From contig CAVPRX010000001.1 of the NCBI GenBank assembly GCA_963708115.1, positions 806,001 through 870,000 on the forward strand: 64,000 nucleotides of DNA, in the 5' to 3' direction. Positions 1-8,208 of this stretch are shown here, one piece after another; position 1 is the stretch's first letter, and each line of letters opens with the position of its first letter. The DNA comes from VRUE01 sp963708115 (GTDB taxonomy: Bacteria; Actinomycetota; Thermoleophilia; Solirubrobacterales; 70-9). The translations under genes and the position numbers were made by a program. Below the pieces are notes generated by a model. It had not been told where the DNA came from. It saw only the letters and a program-made list of their open reading frames with translations, and made no database searches.

Positions 1-470
1 AGCCCGTCGATCTGGCCGAGCGCTTCGGTCATGCCCTCCTCCATCCGCATCTCGATTGCCCTCTCCAGGGCCTCGCGATCGGGGAAGCGAGACTCGATCG
101 ACATCGTCGTGGTGCCGTTGACCTCTGCGATCGTCACGGTCATCTCCGCCGGACCCCCGTCGTTCGGCTTTCCCTCGTCGTCGGTGTCGTCGTCCGCGAA
201 GCGCAGCAGCTTGGGTGGCTCGATCTCCTCTATCCGCCACCGGCCATGGAACTTCCCGCCCTCTGGCCCGGTCATGAAGTAGGTGGTGCGCCCGCCGGCC
301 GAGAGGTCGTGGTCTACGAAGGTCGCCGGATGGGACGGTGGCCCCCACCAGCGCTCGAGCTGCCGCGGGTCCGACCACAGCTCCCAGACGCGGTCGGCGC
401 TGGCGTCGAGCTCGGCGGTGATCGTCATGGTCAGGGCGTCGAGGTCTCTGTTCACTGCGGTGACGGGCAT
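1..470 (-). CDS. SRPBCC/AHSA1-type ligand-binding domain protein (3' end off window)
   Basis: The minus-strand reading frame starts with ATG at 470 and runs off the left edge, so about 156 residues are visible and the C-terminus is missing. The visible N-terminal half contains the pattern typical of AHSA1/SRPBCC proteins: DASADRVWELWSDPRQLERW followed by GPPSHPATFVDHDLSAGG and a later run on gradient strands ending in EGMTEALGQ. Such proteins bind hydrophobic ligands in a helix-grip fold; the ligand here cannot be told. Its ATG overlaps the stop of the upstream ArsR-type gene by one base (TGATG), so the two are almost certainly translated together. ArsR-SRPBCC pairs are a common actinobacterial arrangement, which supports the call. 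Confidence 0.85.
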   Translation of the reverse strand, partial: MPVTAVNRDLDALTMTITAELDASADRVWELWSDPRQLERWWGPPSHPATFVDHDLSAGGRTTYFMTGPEGGKFHGRWRIEEIEPPKLLRFADDDTDDEGKPNDGGPAEMTVTIAEVNGTTTMSIESRFPDREALERAIEMRMEEGMTEALGQIDG

Positions 471-826
471 CAGGTGTCTCCTTTGTCGGTTTCGAGGATC
501 TGGTCCATCCGCTCGACCCGGTCGCGCCAGACCGTCTCCAGGCGGTCGAGCGCCGCATGGGCACGTGCAAGGGCTTCGGTCTCGGCGCGGACGATCGACT
601 CGCGACCAACCCGGTGCTTGCTCACAAGTTCGGCCCGCTCCAGCACGGCGACGTGCTTCTGCACCGCCGCCACGCTGATCGGGTACTCACGGGCCAAGGC
701 CGAGACCGAGAACCGACCCTCGTGGGCGCGGCGGAAGATATCGCGGCGGGTCGGATCGGCCAGCGCCCCGAACAGCAGGTCGGCGGCCTTCTCGTCGTCG
801 CGGCTGGGTGACTTACTTACAACCAT
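470..826 (-). CDS. ArsR-family winged-helix transcriptional regulator
   Basis: A 118-residue protein starting MVVSKSPSRDDEKAADLLF. It has the ArsR signature: ALADPTRRDIFRRAHEGRFSVSALAREYPISVAAVQKHVAVLERAELVSKHRVGRE, i.e. a winged helix with the recognition helix at VAAVQKHVAVLE. No metal-binding ELCVC-type motif is present, so it is more like the SdpR/YgaV subgroup that controls a neighbouring SRPBCC gene than a metal sensor. I chose the start at 826 over the upstream in-frame GTG/ATG codons because family length fits and a palindrome (815-838) sits on this start. The protein probably represses its own two-gene operon. Confidence 0.88.
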   Translation of the reverse strand: MVVSKSPSRDDEKAADLLFGALADPTRRDIFRRAHEGRFSVSALAREYPISVAAVQKHVAVLERAELVSKHRVGRESIVRAETEALARAHAALDRLETVWRDRVERMDQILETDKGDT

Positions 827-838
827 CTGGTTGCAAGT
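815..838. promoter_or_regulatory. Imperfect 24-bp palindrome over the ArsR start codon
   Basis: ACTTACAACC, a 4-base spacer ATCT, then GGTTGCAAGT: ten-base arms with a single mismatched pair. The ATG of the ArsR-type gene lies inside it. A symmetric site on the start of a winged-helix repressor gene is a likely autoregulatory operator; a role is inferred, not shown. Confidence 0.5.
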
Positions 839-1212
839 TAGCAACAACAGCGCGAAGGGTTGGTTCTTCGGTGCACCGTCAATCGCCGACTGGGCGGGAA
901 ATGAAGCAACTTGCCGCCGGCCTGCCCGGCACTCCCGCGGAGATGGCACTGCATACCGACCAACTCAGCCCGTGCGATGTCCTTGGCGGGGCTGACGGAA
1001 ATGCTCCTTCGCCGGGTGAATGACGCAACTGTCTCGTCCACGTCCAGGGGGAACGTCCAGGGAATGAAAGGGTCGAAAACAGCCTTTTCTGACTTTCGCT
1101 GACCCTCCCGGCTGATTCAAGGACAGAACCGCCGCATTCCCGCACCAGAAGTGGGAATGCGATGGAGACCGCACTTCTCGCCGGATGTGGGTCAAGCGCC
1201 CCGCGAAGAAAA
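827..1212. other. Intergenic stretch with no supportable gene
   Basis: Only short overlapping frames with arginine-rich, non-family-like translations occur here. It holds the upstream region of the ArsR-type operon and then the left border of the tRNA-derived scars that begin at 1213. I see no clear promoter or RNA. Confidence 0.4.
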
Positions 1213-1346
1213 CGGGAGGGGTGGGATTCGAACCCACGAGCGCCTTTGTCGAGCAGTTGGGAGGATCATCGGCGCAATTCTCGCTTGAGCGCTGCGCTCA
1301 AGCAGCACCTGATTTGCCGAACTTAGTACCCACTTAGTACCCGCGC
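1213..1346 (-). repeat. tRNA 3'-end fragment followed by integrase-tail-like sequence (second type)
   Basis: Read on the minus strand, positions 1239-1213 give a T-arm and acceptor 3' strand (GTGGG TTCGAAT CCCAC then CCCTCCCG). No matching 5' half of a tRNA lies upstream. Just upstream on the minus strand, two direct 11-bp copies (acttagtaccc at 1321-1331 and 1332-1342, plus-strand spelling) can be read as GTKWVLS, which resembles the tail of tyrosine integrases. I interpret this as a decayed attachment site in a different tRNA gene from the initiator tRNA. The parent tRNA cannot be named from the fragment. Confidence 0.45.
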
Positions 1347-1373
1347 AGGGCCAGCTAGAAGATTCTCGACACG

Positions 1374-1400
1374 AAAAAAGCCCCGTTTCCGGGGCTTTTC
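1374..1400 (-). terminator. Rho-independent terminator of the partial tRNA-Met copy
   Basis: GCCCCG-TTTC-CGGGGC hairpin (perfect 6-bp stem) followed on the minus strand by a T run. It sits where the terminator of the complete initiator tRNA gene sits relative to the gene at 18.59 kb, so the 3' flank was duplicated along with the tRNA half. Confidence 0.7.
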
Positions 1401-1402
1401 TC

Positions 1403-1451
<49 letters not shown>

Positions 1452-1566
1452 ACCAGGGGGACCCGTTGGACTACGTGGGGCACGGTTTCAAGCGGTTTTC
1501 GACAGATCGAGTTCGGCTGGGATCGGCTGGGATCTGTGGGGGTTCTTGCCCCATTTCTTGCCCCAG
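1452..1566 (-). repeat. Dispersed island repeat, copy 1: integrase-tail remnant
   Basis: Minus-strand frame reads LGQEMGQEPPQIPADP and ends in a TAG a little before the tRNA fragment. The same unit recurs at 4545, 5036, 6443 and 11032 with the reading frame largely kept, which points to a protein-coding origin. The pattern (short hydrophilic tail ending next to a tRNA core) fits the C-terminus of tyrosine recombinases that sit beside their attachment site. The body of the integrase gene is gone. Confidence 0.6.
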
Positions 1567-1712
1567 CGGGCCCCTCCATGTCTCCGCCGGCAGCTCCACG
1601 GCACAGATGCGTTCGTAAAGCTGGTCGTCAGTCGGACGGCGCCGGTAGACAGGTCGATCTCGAACACGATCCCGGCCACCGCCCTCCAACCACATTTGCC
1701 TGCTCTGCGTGG

Positions 1713-1931
1713 TCACCCACTCGCTCGACCGTGCGGGCAAAGTCCCGGAACCGGTCGGCAACCGGCACTGGGCGCAGCCTGTCTGGCAATGACCGAGTCC
1801 AGGTCGCCGAATAAACAAATCCCTGTGGCGGGCACCCCTGGAGGTGGACCGTCTGACTCCTCGATGCGGGCGAGAAGCTCTTGCATTCGCTCGGCCGATA
1901 CGTCGGTGAACCTGACGACACGCACGTACAT
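1713..1931 (-). CDS. Small hypothetical protein, possibly truncated dimeric ferredoxin-like (ABM-type) domain
   Basis: 72 residues beginning MYVRVVRFTDVSAERMQELL. The start resembles small monooxygenase-like alpha/beta proteins that begin MYxRVxxF, but the second half (after residue 50) turns arginine/proline-rich and looks out of frame, and it runs towards the integrase-tail remnant at 1566. I think the 3' part was lost or frameshifted when the element inserted. It follows the GGDEF gene by 30 bp on the same strand. Function unknown. Confidence 0.4.
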   Translation of the reverse strand: MYVRVVRFTDVSAERMQELLARIEESDGPPPGVPATGICLFGDLDSVIARQAAPSAGCRPVPGLCPHGRASG

Positions 1932-1961
1932 GACAGCCTCCTCGCTGGCCGCTCGGCGCGA

Positions 1962-4262
1962 CTATTGGGACGACTTGGACACGGATCGCGTCGCGTCGCC
2001 CGGAAGGCAGTGCTGCGCGGCGACCCGCTCGAAGGCTGCAACGACCTCAGGGTCAAACTGCGAGCCGGCGCTGCGGCGCAGCTCTTCGAGAGCTCGCGAG
2101 GGACGCATCGCGACGCTGTAGGGGCGCTCTGAGACCATCGCCGCGTAGGCCTCGCAAACGGCGACCACCCGCGAGCCGAGTGGGATCTGATCGCCGCGCA
2201 AGGAGTCCGGATAGCCACTGCCATCCCAGCGCTCGCCGCTCGAGCGAACCAGACGCGCGACCGGCACGAGCGCCGCCGCCGAGGCAATGATCCGCTCGCC
2301 GATCAGGGTGTGCTGGCGAACGAACTCCCACTCCGCCTCCTCGAGCGGACCTGGCTTGCTCAGGATTGCGTCGGGGATCGCCATCTTTCCGGTCTCGTGC
2401 AGCTGCGCCGCGCGGTAGGTCTCATCGCGTTGCTCGGCCTCCATTCCCAGCTTCTCGGCGACCGCCAGCGCCAGCTCGGCGATATCGACGGCTTGCTCGG
2501 CCAACTGCGGTTGGCGCTCGCGTAGCGCCGTCAGCAGCACGTCACGCGACTGCGAGCCGGCCGAAGTCCGCTCGCTGACCTTGTTCGCGTACATCCGGCG
2601 GTCGGCGAGCTGCAACGCCTCCTTGACCGAGCCGGCCTCGCTCGGCAACAGGACGTTGCCCTGCGAGGCTCCGATCGCGAATCCCTCGCCACGCTCGGAG
2701 AGCGCCGCGGTGGTGCCGGCGATGATCGCGTCGACCTCCGCCGCCGTGCACTCGGACAGAAGACAGAACTCATCACCACCCAGCCGGTAAGCGCCGGCGC
2801 CCTGCGAGGCTGCGAAGCGCTCCAATCGCCCGCCGAGTCGCGCCAGCAGGACGTCTCCAGCTGGGTGGCCGAAGGTGTCGTTGTAGAGCTTGAAGCCATC
2901 GAGGTCGAACAGTGCGAGGAGCCGAAGGGACCCGGCCGCCGCCGGCTGTGCGATCGCGCGCTCCAAGTCCAGCATCAGCGCTCGACGATTGGGCAGCCCG
3001 GTCAACTCATCGGTACGCGACTCCCGCGCGCTCATGCGGGCTTCCCCCTGGCTCTCGCGCAAAGACAGGACCAAGCGCACGACGACCGCGACCAGGGTGA
3101 GCAGGGAGATGACCGCCGCCGCGGTTGGGGCCGTGGCGAACCGTTCGACCGCCTGGATGCAGATCGCGACCAGAGCCGCGGCAGCTGGTATCGCGATGAT
3201 CCGCACCGCCCGCGATTGCAGTGGCTTCGTGTCGCCCGGCTCGATCCATGCCGCACAAGCCACCAGCAGGACACCGAATGGCCAACCTACGTCGAGAATC
3301 GTGCCCTCGACGTAGGTTCCCTTGGCGGACTGCAGCAAGTAACCACCGTCGGAAACGGCGAGCAACAAGAGGCCGGCGCCGAGAACTGCCCAGCTGCGCC
3401 CCGGCCGCCAGCCGGTGAACGAGGCGGCGGTCGCCACCATCGTCAACAGGGTCAGGTCGGCGATCGGGTAGGCGAGGTTGGTCGCGACGGCAAGCGTCTG
3501 GCCTTCGCTCGAGGCATCGAGGATCGGCCCGAGGGCGAACGCCGCTGCCAGCGCTGCGACAGCGGAGCCCACGATCGCGCCGTCCAGCCACCGTGCGACC
3601 GGAAAGGTCCCGATCCTCGCCCGCAGCAAGACGATCAGCGCCACGTAGGCGAGCGGGTAGAAGGCCAGATAGCCGCCGTCGGCTGGAGAGGGAATCGGCA
3701 CCGTCGCCTGCTCGGCGAGGACAGCCGCAAAATAGATGTCTCCGCCAGCGAAGAGCAGCAAGCCGACGCCAAGGAGCGCCCAGGCCAACCGCTCGCGGCG
3801 CACCAGCGCCGCCCGCAGCAGGCAGCCGGCGGCGCTCGTCAGCATCAGGGCGTTGTAGATCCAGGTGTTGAAGAGCACATGGGTGTTGTGACCGCCAAAC
3901 CCGAGCAGGGCGCGAGCGGTAAAGGCAACGAGCAGGCAGAGGGCAAGGAAGCCGCCGACAAGGACGGTCCTTCGCTGGCGTTGACTCAGCCCGGAAATCA
4001 CTTCCAACCATCGGAGTCTGGGGCGGCAACCTTGACCGATGAGATCTGTTCGCCGTACTGGAAAGCGCTTGCCGGCAGGGCACCTGCCTTTCGACCCAGC
4101 GTCAATCCCGTCGCATCGGAATCGGCTCAAGCATGCGCTGCGGCGCCTCCACGAAGCCGCCGCAGCGTTCACGACCGGTGAAGATCTCGATCCCACCAGC
4201 ACTCGAATGCGACGATGCGACGCTGCTGTGACTTCATCCAAGAGTTCGTCGGAGTGAGCCAT
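1962..4262 (-). CDS. Membrane GGDEF diguanylate cyclase fused to a degenerate HD-GYP domain
   Basis: About ten hydrophobic segments (residues ~98-400) precede a GGDEF domain (DELTGLPNRR at 418-427, intact RLGGDEF with GGDEF at 495-499) and a C-terminal HD-GYP-like domain (600-750). The GGDEF half should make cyclic di-GMP. The HD-GYP half keeps GSGYPD but has LHETGK in place of LHD-GK (E623), SGERWDG in place of HHERWDG (675-677) and lacks the first conserved His, so phosphodiesterase activity is doubtful. The first 87 residues look non-coding-like; a GTG at 4001 (679 aa) just before the first membrane segment is an equally possible start. The ATG at 4262 has GGAG only 2-4 bases upstream. Confidence 0.85.
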   Translation of the reverse strand: MAHSDELLDEVTAASHRRIRVLVGSRSSPVVNAAAASWRRRSACLSRFRCDGIDAGSKGRCPAGKRFPVRRTDLIGQGCRPRLRWLEVISGLSQRQRRTVLVGGFLALCLLVAFTARALLGFGGHNTHVLFNTWIYNALMLTSAAGCLLRAALVRRERLAWALLGVGLLLFAGGDIYFAAVLAEQATVPIPSPADGGYLAFYPLAYVALIVLLRARIGTFPVARWLDGAIVGSAVAALAAAFALGPILDASSEGQTLAVATNLAYPIADLTLLTMVATAASFTGWRPGRSWAVLGAGLLLLAVSDGGYLLQSAKGTYVEGTILDVGWPFGVLLVACAAWIEPGDTKPLQSRAVRIIAIPAAAALVAICIQAVERFATAPTAAAVISLLTLVAVVVRLVLSLRESQGEARMSARESRTDELTGLPNRRALMLDLERAIAQPAAAGSLRLLALFDLDGFKLYNDTFGHPAGDVLLARLGGRLERFAASQGAGAYRLGGDEFCLLSECTAAEVDAIIAGTTAALSERGEGFAIGASQGNVLLPSEAGSVKEALQLADRRMYANKVSERTSAGSQSRDVLLTALRERQPQLAEQAVDIAELALAVAEKLGMEAEQRDETYRAAQLHETGKMAIPDAILSKPGPLEEAEWEFVRQHTLIGERIIASAAALVPVARLVRSSGERWDGSGYPDSLRGDQIPLGSRVVAVCEAYAAMVSERPYSVAMRPSRALEELRRSAGSQFDPEVVAAFERVAAQHCLPGDATRSVSKSSQ

Positions 4263-4544
4263 GACTCCTATCTAAGGCGCAGGCCCAACGCCGCAACGGG
4301 CCCCGGACAGTGAATGGCTGGCCCCCGACATGGCGCTGGGCGTAGTCGACGCCTACAAAGCGGAAGGGTGCCGCCCCCAGGCGCCAGATTCGGCGACCCC
4401 CACGCCCGATAACCCCGCCTTATGACCCCCGCGCGGCCGGCCTCCAGGCTCGGGGCCGGCCAGGGGCATCAGCCGCGCTACCCTGATCCGGAGGTCGGCC
4501 GAGGGGCAGGGAGCACGAATTTGGCGAGGGAAGCCCTATGACTG
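4263..4544. other. Intergenic, no supportable gene
   Basis: GC-rich spacer between the GGDEF gene and the second island repeat. One plus-strand frame reads a short family-unlike stretch around 4340-4425 that may be gene debris. No promoter, RNA or terminator is clear. Confidence 0.35.
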
Positions 4545-4695
4545 TCGGGTTCCTACACGGACGGTCCGCTTATGAGCCCGAGCCTGGAGATCGGCTGGAC
4601 TACGTGGAGCTAGGTTTCAAGCGGTTTTTGCGAAATTGAGATCGGCTGGGATCGGCTGGAGTCTGTGGGGCTTCTTGCCCCATTTCTTGCCCCAG
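4545..4695 (-). repeat. Dispersed island repeat, copy 2
   Basis: Contains the tRNA anticodon scrap TTATGAGCCCGA with an 18-base insertion (cctacacggacggtccgc) between CGGGTT and TTATG, then the integrase-tail frame LGQEMGQEAPQTPADPSRSQ on the minus strand. Very close to copies 3 and 5. Confidence 0.65.
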
Positions 4696-4780
4696 AGCGA
4701 ACTCCGGACGCCACCTGAATCGCCTCCCCAGCGGTCCCAGGGGTTGCCGAGCGCCGCGGATCAGAAGTATCATCTGACGC

Positions 4781-4981
4781 ATGACTTCGCGCCAGTTCCA
4801 CATCGGGGGGCTCGCCCTTTCCGCGGCCTTCGCCGCCCTCGGCATCTGGGCCCTCGCTGAGGCCAAATACGGCACCGGGATATCCTGGCTCGTATTGAGC
4901 GTTGGGTGGCTGCTGCTCGCCTTCTTTAGGGACAAATTCGTCGCCGCCCGGGAACGACAGCGCGCTCGCCTCCGGCCCTAG
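4781..4981 (+). CDS. Small two-helix membrane protein, unknown function
   Basis: 66 residues: MTSRQFHIGGLALSAAFAAL then a second hydrophobic segment GISWLVLSVGWLLLAFF and a basic tail. Two membrane spans with a short polar link are clear. No family recognised and no convincing ribosome-binding site, but the hydrophobic pattern and codon choice look coding. It lies between two copies of the island repeat, so it may be cargo of one small element. Confidence 0.5.
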   Translation: MTSRQFHIGGLALSAAFAALGIWALAEAKYGTGISWLVLSVGWLLLAFFRDKFVAARERQRARLRP

Positions 4982-5035
4982 GTCAGGTCGATAACGAAAA
5001 TTTTCGGCGGCCGACTGAGGGAGTCCACGCGACTC

Positions 5036-5186
5036 TCGGGTTCCTACACGGACAGTCCGCTTATGAGCCCGAACCTTGAGATCGGCTGGACTACGTGGGG
5101 CACGGTTTCAAGCGGTTCCCGCGAGATCGAGATCGGCTGGGACCGGCTGGGATCTGTGGGGGTTCTTGCCCCATTTCTTGCCCCAG
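5036..5186 (-). repeat. Dispersed island repeat, copy 3
   Basis: Same layout as copy 2: the anticodon scrap split by the 18-base insertion (cctacacggacagtccgc) and the minus-strand tail LGQEMGQEPPQIPAGPSR. Copies 2 and 3 flank only the 66-residue membrane protein gene, about 340 bp apart. Confidence 0.65.
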
Positions 5187-5245
5187 CGTGATCAGGTTCT
5201 CGCGTAAGGGCTTGTCGTTACCCCCTCAGGGGATCGGACTACGTC

Positions 5246-6283
5246 TCATCCGACGAGGTGCGGCGGCGCCACGGTCCGTTCGCATGCCCGCTCGAGCTTG
5301 TGGGAAGCGTAGGCGCAGAGGATCGCGTCGAAGCCGGGCCCGGCCAGCGGCAGCGTTCCTTCGCCGGGCATCTCCACCGCCAGCGAGCCGAGCCAAGACG
5401 GCGCCGTGCCGGGTCGCTTCCGATACGTCGCGCTTCCCGAGAACGGCGCCGACGCACTCAGGCTGCCGCCACGGGGACGGGGACCGCTGCCGAGGATCGA
5501 GAGCTCGACCGCTTTGCCGGGCCCCGCGACTTCATCTTCGGGGGCATGGACGCTGGTCGACACCAGCACTGGGCCGAAGCGCCGCGTCGAGGTCGCCGCC
5601 ATGTCGATGACTTCGCCTTCGATCCTGAAGGCGTAGAGGTCGATCGTCCGCGCCATCAGGTGGGCCCGCGCCATGAAGGTCTTTACAAACGATTCGGAAT
5701 CGGCTTCCCTCTGCCGCATCCTTCTGACGATTTCCGGGGGGCCTCCGGAGGTGACGTGGCTCCTCGGCTTCGGCGTGCAGGTCCGCTTCGGGGCGTGCCA
5801 GGTCTGGCCTTCTTCGATGCGGCTGGCCTCCAGCTGAACCACTCTCCCGAGCGACTCGAATTCGACCTCGCCTCTCAGAGCGCCGGATTGGTTCACCTCG
5901 GGCTTTCCCGCCTTGCAGTTGGGGAAAGGGAAGATGGACCTCGTCGGGGAGCCGGAAAAACGCAGATCGACCCGGCCGAATTGCCCGAAGTCGGCTTCGA
6001 TGCCGTGGCGGTCGACCCGTCCAGTCGTCGTGTAGGTCATCGTGACGTAGGGCTTTTCGAAATCTTCCCTGCCGATATCCAGCCAGATCTTCCGGTGCCC
6101 GTCGCTGCGGAGGTAGAGCGAGTAACCATCGCTCGAGGGCAGCTGCGCTTCGAATCGGAAGCTCTCGGGACGCACGACGGTGTGTGCCGCTCCGGCCATC
6201 CCGAGTCCTGCGAACAGGAGCGTGCAGCTAGATATCGCGACGACGGCGAGAACGCGGAGGAGGAGCGCCCTGCTAGCTCTCAC
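5246..6283 (-). CDS. Secreted hypothetical protein
   Basis: 345 residues with a signal peptide (MRASRALLLRVLAVVAISS, hydrophobic core, AGAAHT cleavage region near residue 32). The mature part is beta-rich with repeated FRFEAQLPS- and RRFGPVLVSTS-like strands and two cysteines (at about 123 and 169) that could form a disulfide. No catalytic motif is visible and I do not recognise a family. The start is GTG at 6283. Flanked on both sides by island repeats 3 and 4, so it is probably transferred cargo. Confidence 0.65.
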   Translation of the reverse strand: MRASRALLLRVLAVVAISSCTLLFAGLGMAGAAHTVVRPESFRFEAQLPSSDGYSLYLRSDGHRKIWLDIGREDFEKPYVTMTYTTTGRVDRHGIEADFGQFGRVDLRFSGSPTRSIFPFPNCKAGKPEVNQSGALRGEVEFESLGRVVQLEASRIEEGQTWHAPKRTCTPKPRSHVTSGGPPEIVRRMRQREADSESFVKTFMARAHLMARTIDLYAFRIEGEVIDMAATSTRRFGPVLVSTSVHAPEDEVAGPGKAVELSILGSGPRPRGGSLSASAPFSGSATYRKRPGTAPSWLGSLAVEMPGEGTLPLAGPGFDAILCAYASHKLERACERTVAPPHLVG

Positions 6284-6442
6284 CCTGCGAACTATTTCAC
6301 GAAACGCAGCAGAGGACCGACCGGGAGCTCGCCGAGGTCGGGCGAGACTGAATGATTAGCGACATGAACGAGCGGCTTTTCGCGCCACCCTGATTGCAGG
6401 GGTTGCATGAGTGGTGGTACGGATTCGGAGGGGAATCCCTTT

Positions 6443-6597
6443 GACCTTCGGGTTCCCACAAGGACGGTCCGATTACGAGCCCGAACCAGGGGTCCTGCTG
6501 GGCTACGTGGGGCACGGTTTAGAGCGGTTGTAGCGAGATCGAGTACGTGGGGATCGGCTGGAATCTGTGGGGCATGTTGCCCCATTTGTTGCCCCAA
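6443..6597 (-). repeat. Dispersed island repeat, copy 4 (most diverged)
   Basis: GACCTTCGGGTT, then a variant of the 18-base insertion (cccacaaggacggtccga), then TTACGAGCCCGAACC, and a minus-strand tail LGQQMGQHAPQIPADP. Relative to copies 2, 3 and 5 it has more substitutions, so it is likely the oldest scar. Confidence 0.6.
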
Positions 6598-6716
6598 CTC
6601 CGGGACCGTCGAGCGGACGAATCCGGAGTTCCAAGCTTAGATCCCTCGCTCGCAGTGATGCGGATATCGGATGGAGGAATCCCCTCTCAAACACCGTAAT
6701 CAAGGGACGGTCGCCA

Positions 6717-6724
6717 GCCTCGGG
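6717..6724. repeat. Left target-site duplication of the IS256-family element
   Basis: gcctcggg, repeated exactly at 8110-8117 immediately outside the other end of the element. Eight bases is a normal target duplication for this family. Confidence 0.75.
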
Positions 6725-8109
6725 GGTCACGTCGCTAGAAGTGGTGTAACCGCCACGTAGGGGTCAGAACGAAGTTCCGGCCACCGCGGGCTCCAGACTC
6801 GTCGGTTGACCTGCAAGTCGACTGACGAAAGGAAGCACCACGATGGCCGAGAGCCAAAGCATGACGAGCGCCGGGGTCGTAGCCAAGGCCCTGATCGAAG
6901 AGCACTCCGACTTCCTGCGCGAGAGTGTCGCGATGATCGCCGCCGAGATAATGGAGGCCGAGATCGCCCGCCAGATCGGCGCTGGCAAGGGAGAGGTCAG
7001 CGAGGCGCGGGCGACACACCGCAACGGCTACCGCCCCAGGCCCTGGGCGACAAGGGTCGGGGAGATCGAGCTGGCGGTACCCCGTAAACGCTCCGGGGAG
7101 AGCTACTTCCCGAGCTTCCTGGAGCCCCGCAAGCGAAGCGAGAAAGCGCTGCTGGGGGTGGTCATGGAGGCCTACGTGAACGGCGTCTCGACCAGGAAGG
7201 TCGACCACCTGGTCTCCGAGCTCGGGATCCGGATGTCCAAGGACCAGGTCTCGCGGATCTGCCGTGAGCTCGACGGTCAGGTCGGGGCCTTCCGCACCCG
7301 CCCGCTGGAGGGCGCCTACCCCTACCTGTGGCTCGATGCCAAGCATCTGAAGGTCAGAGATCGAGGCCACGTCCACTCAAAGGCGCTGATGGTCGCTTTC
7401 GCTGTGCACGAGAGCGGTCGGCGTGAGGTGATCGGCATCGAGATCGCAGAGTCAGAGACCGAGGCCGGCTGGGCGGCCTTCCTGCGCGAGCTGGTGGCCC
7501 GCGGCCTGGAGGGGGTGAGACTGGCGGTCTCCGATGACCACCTCGGCCTCAAGGCCGCGATCGCCAAGGTGCTCGGCTGTCCTTGGCAGCGCTGCACCGT
7601 GCACTTCATCCGCAACATGCACGGCCACTGCAAGAAGGGCCAGCGAAACATGGTCTCCGCCGCCCTGCGCGAGGTCTTTAACGCTGAGAACCTCGAGGAC
7701 GCCGAGGAGCGCTCGGCGTCGGTCATCGAGAGGCTCACCCCGACGGTGCCAAAGGTGGCCGAACTCCTGGCGGGAGCCGAGGAGGATCTGTTGGCCTTCT
7801 ACCGCTTCCCGGGGGCGCACTGGCCAAAGCTGCGCTCCACCAACAACATCGAGCGCGTCAACAAGGAGATCGCCCGTCGCTCTGACGTCGTCGGCATCTT
7901 CCCCAACGACGCCTCGGCGATCCGCCTGGTCGGAGCGCTCCTGATCGAGCAAAACGACGAGTGGCTGCTCACCCGCGGCTACCTCTCCAAGGAGTCGATC
8001 GGCCTGGTCCTCGAGGACCAGGCCGAGGCGAACGGAAAGGAGGTGGCGGCCCTGGAGCGCTGAGGAGAAGTGCCGGCGAGTCCGTTACACCACAACTCGC
8101 GACTTGACT
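6725..8109 (+). mobile_element. IS256-family insertion sequence, apparently complete
   Basis: 1,385 bp bounded by 26-bp imperfect inverted repeats (6725-6750 and 8084-8109, 21 of 26 matching; the inner 10 bases GTGGTGTAAC are identical) and flanked by an 8-bp direct repeat gcctcggg. One transposase gene fills the element. The complete ends, intact gene and exact target duplication point to a fairly recent insertion. Confidence 0.88.
6843..8063 (+). CDS. IS256-family (Mutator-type) transposase
   Basis: 406 residues, the usual family length. The DDE residues are visible: D165 in LWLDAKHLK, D231 or D232 in AVSDDHLGLKAAI, and E337 in RSTNNIERVNKEIARR. The family C/H motif CTVHFIRNM is at 251-259. 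AGGAAG lies 8-10 bases before the ATG at 6843. No frameshift or missing catalytic residue, so it should be active. Confidence 0.95.
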   Translation: MAESQSMTSAGVVAKALIEEHSDFLRESVAMIAAEIMEAEIARQIGAGKGEVSEARATHRNGYRPRPWATRVGEIELAVPRKRSGESYFPSFLEPRKRSEKALLGVVMEAYVNGVSTRKVDHLVSELGIRMSKDQVSRICRELDGQVGAFRTRPLEGAYPYLWLDAKHLKVRDRGHVHSKALMVAFAVHESGRREVIGIEIAESETEAGWAAFLRELVARGLEGVRLAVSDDHLGLKAAIAKVLGCPWQRCTVHFIRNMHGHCKKGQRNMVSAALREVFNAENLEDAEERSASVIERLTPTVPKVAELLAGAEEDLLAFYRFPGAHWPKLRSTNNIERVNKEIARRSDVVGIFPNDASAIRLVGALLIEQNDEWLLTRGYLSKESIGLVLEDQAEANGKEVAALER

Positions 8110-8117
8110 GCCTCGGG
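8110..8117. repeat. Right target-site duplication of the IS256-family element
   Basis: gcctcggg, identical to 6717-6724. Confidence 0.75.
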
Positions 8118-8208
8118 GCGACGCCATGGATAACCACTGAGGTCAGAGGTGGCGCGATGGCCAAGCTTGGCTCGGTTCGAGCCAGCAAAAGCGCTTACGG
8201 TTCGCCAT

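Noticed and set aside
2865..4181. 438-residue plus-strand ORF over the GGDEF gene
   Set aside because: It is rich in Arg, Gln and Gly with no family pattern, and it lies exactly antisense to a recognisable GGDEF/HD protein; a shadow of GC-rich coding.
6741..8093. IS ends placed at the 10-bp GTGGTGTAAC repeats only
   Set aside because: Flanks of those positions share no duplication, whereas extending to 6725 and 8109 gives longer inverted repeats and an exact 8-bp direct repeat outside.
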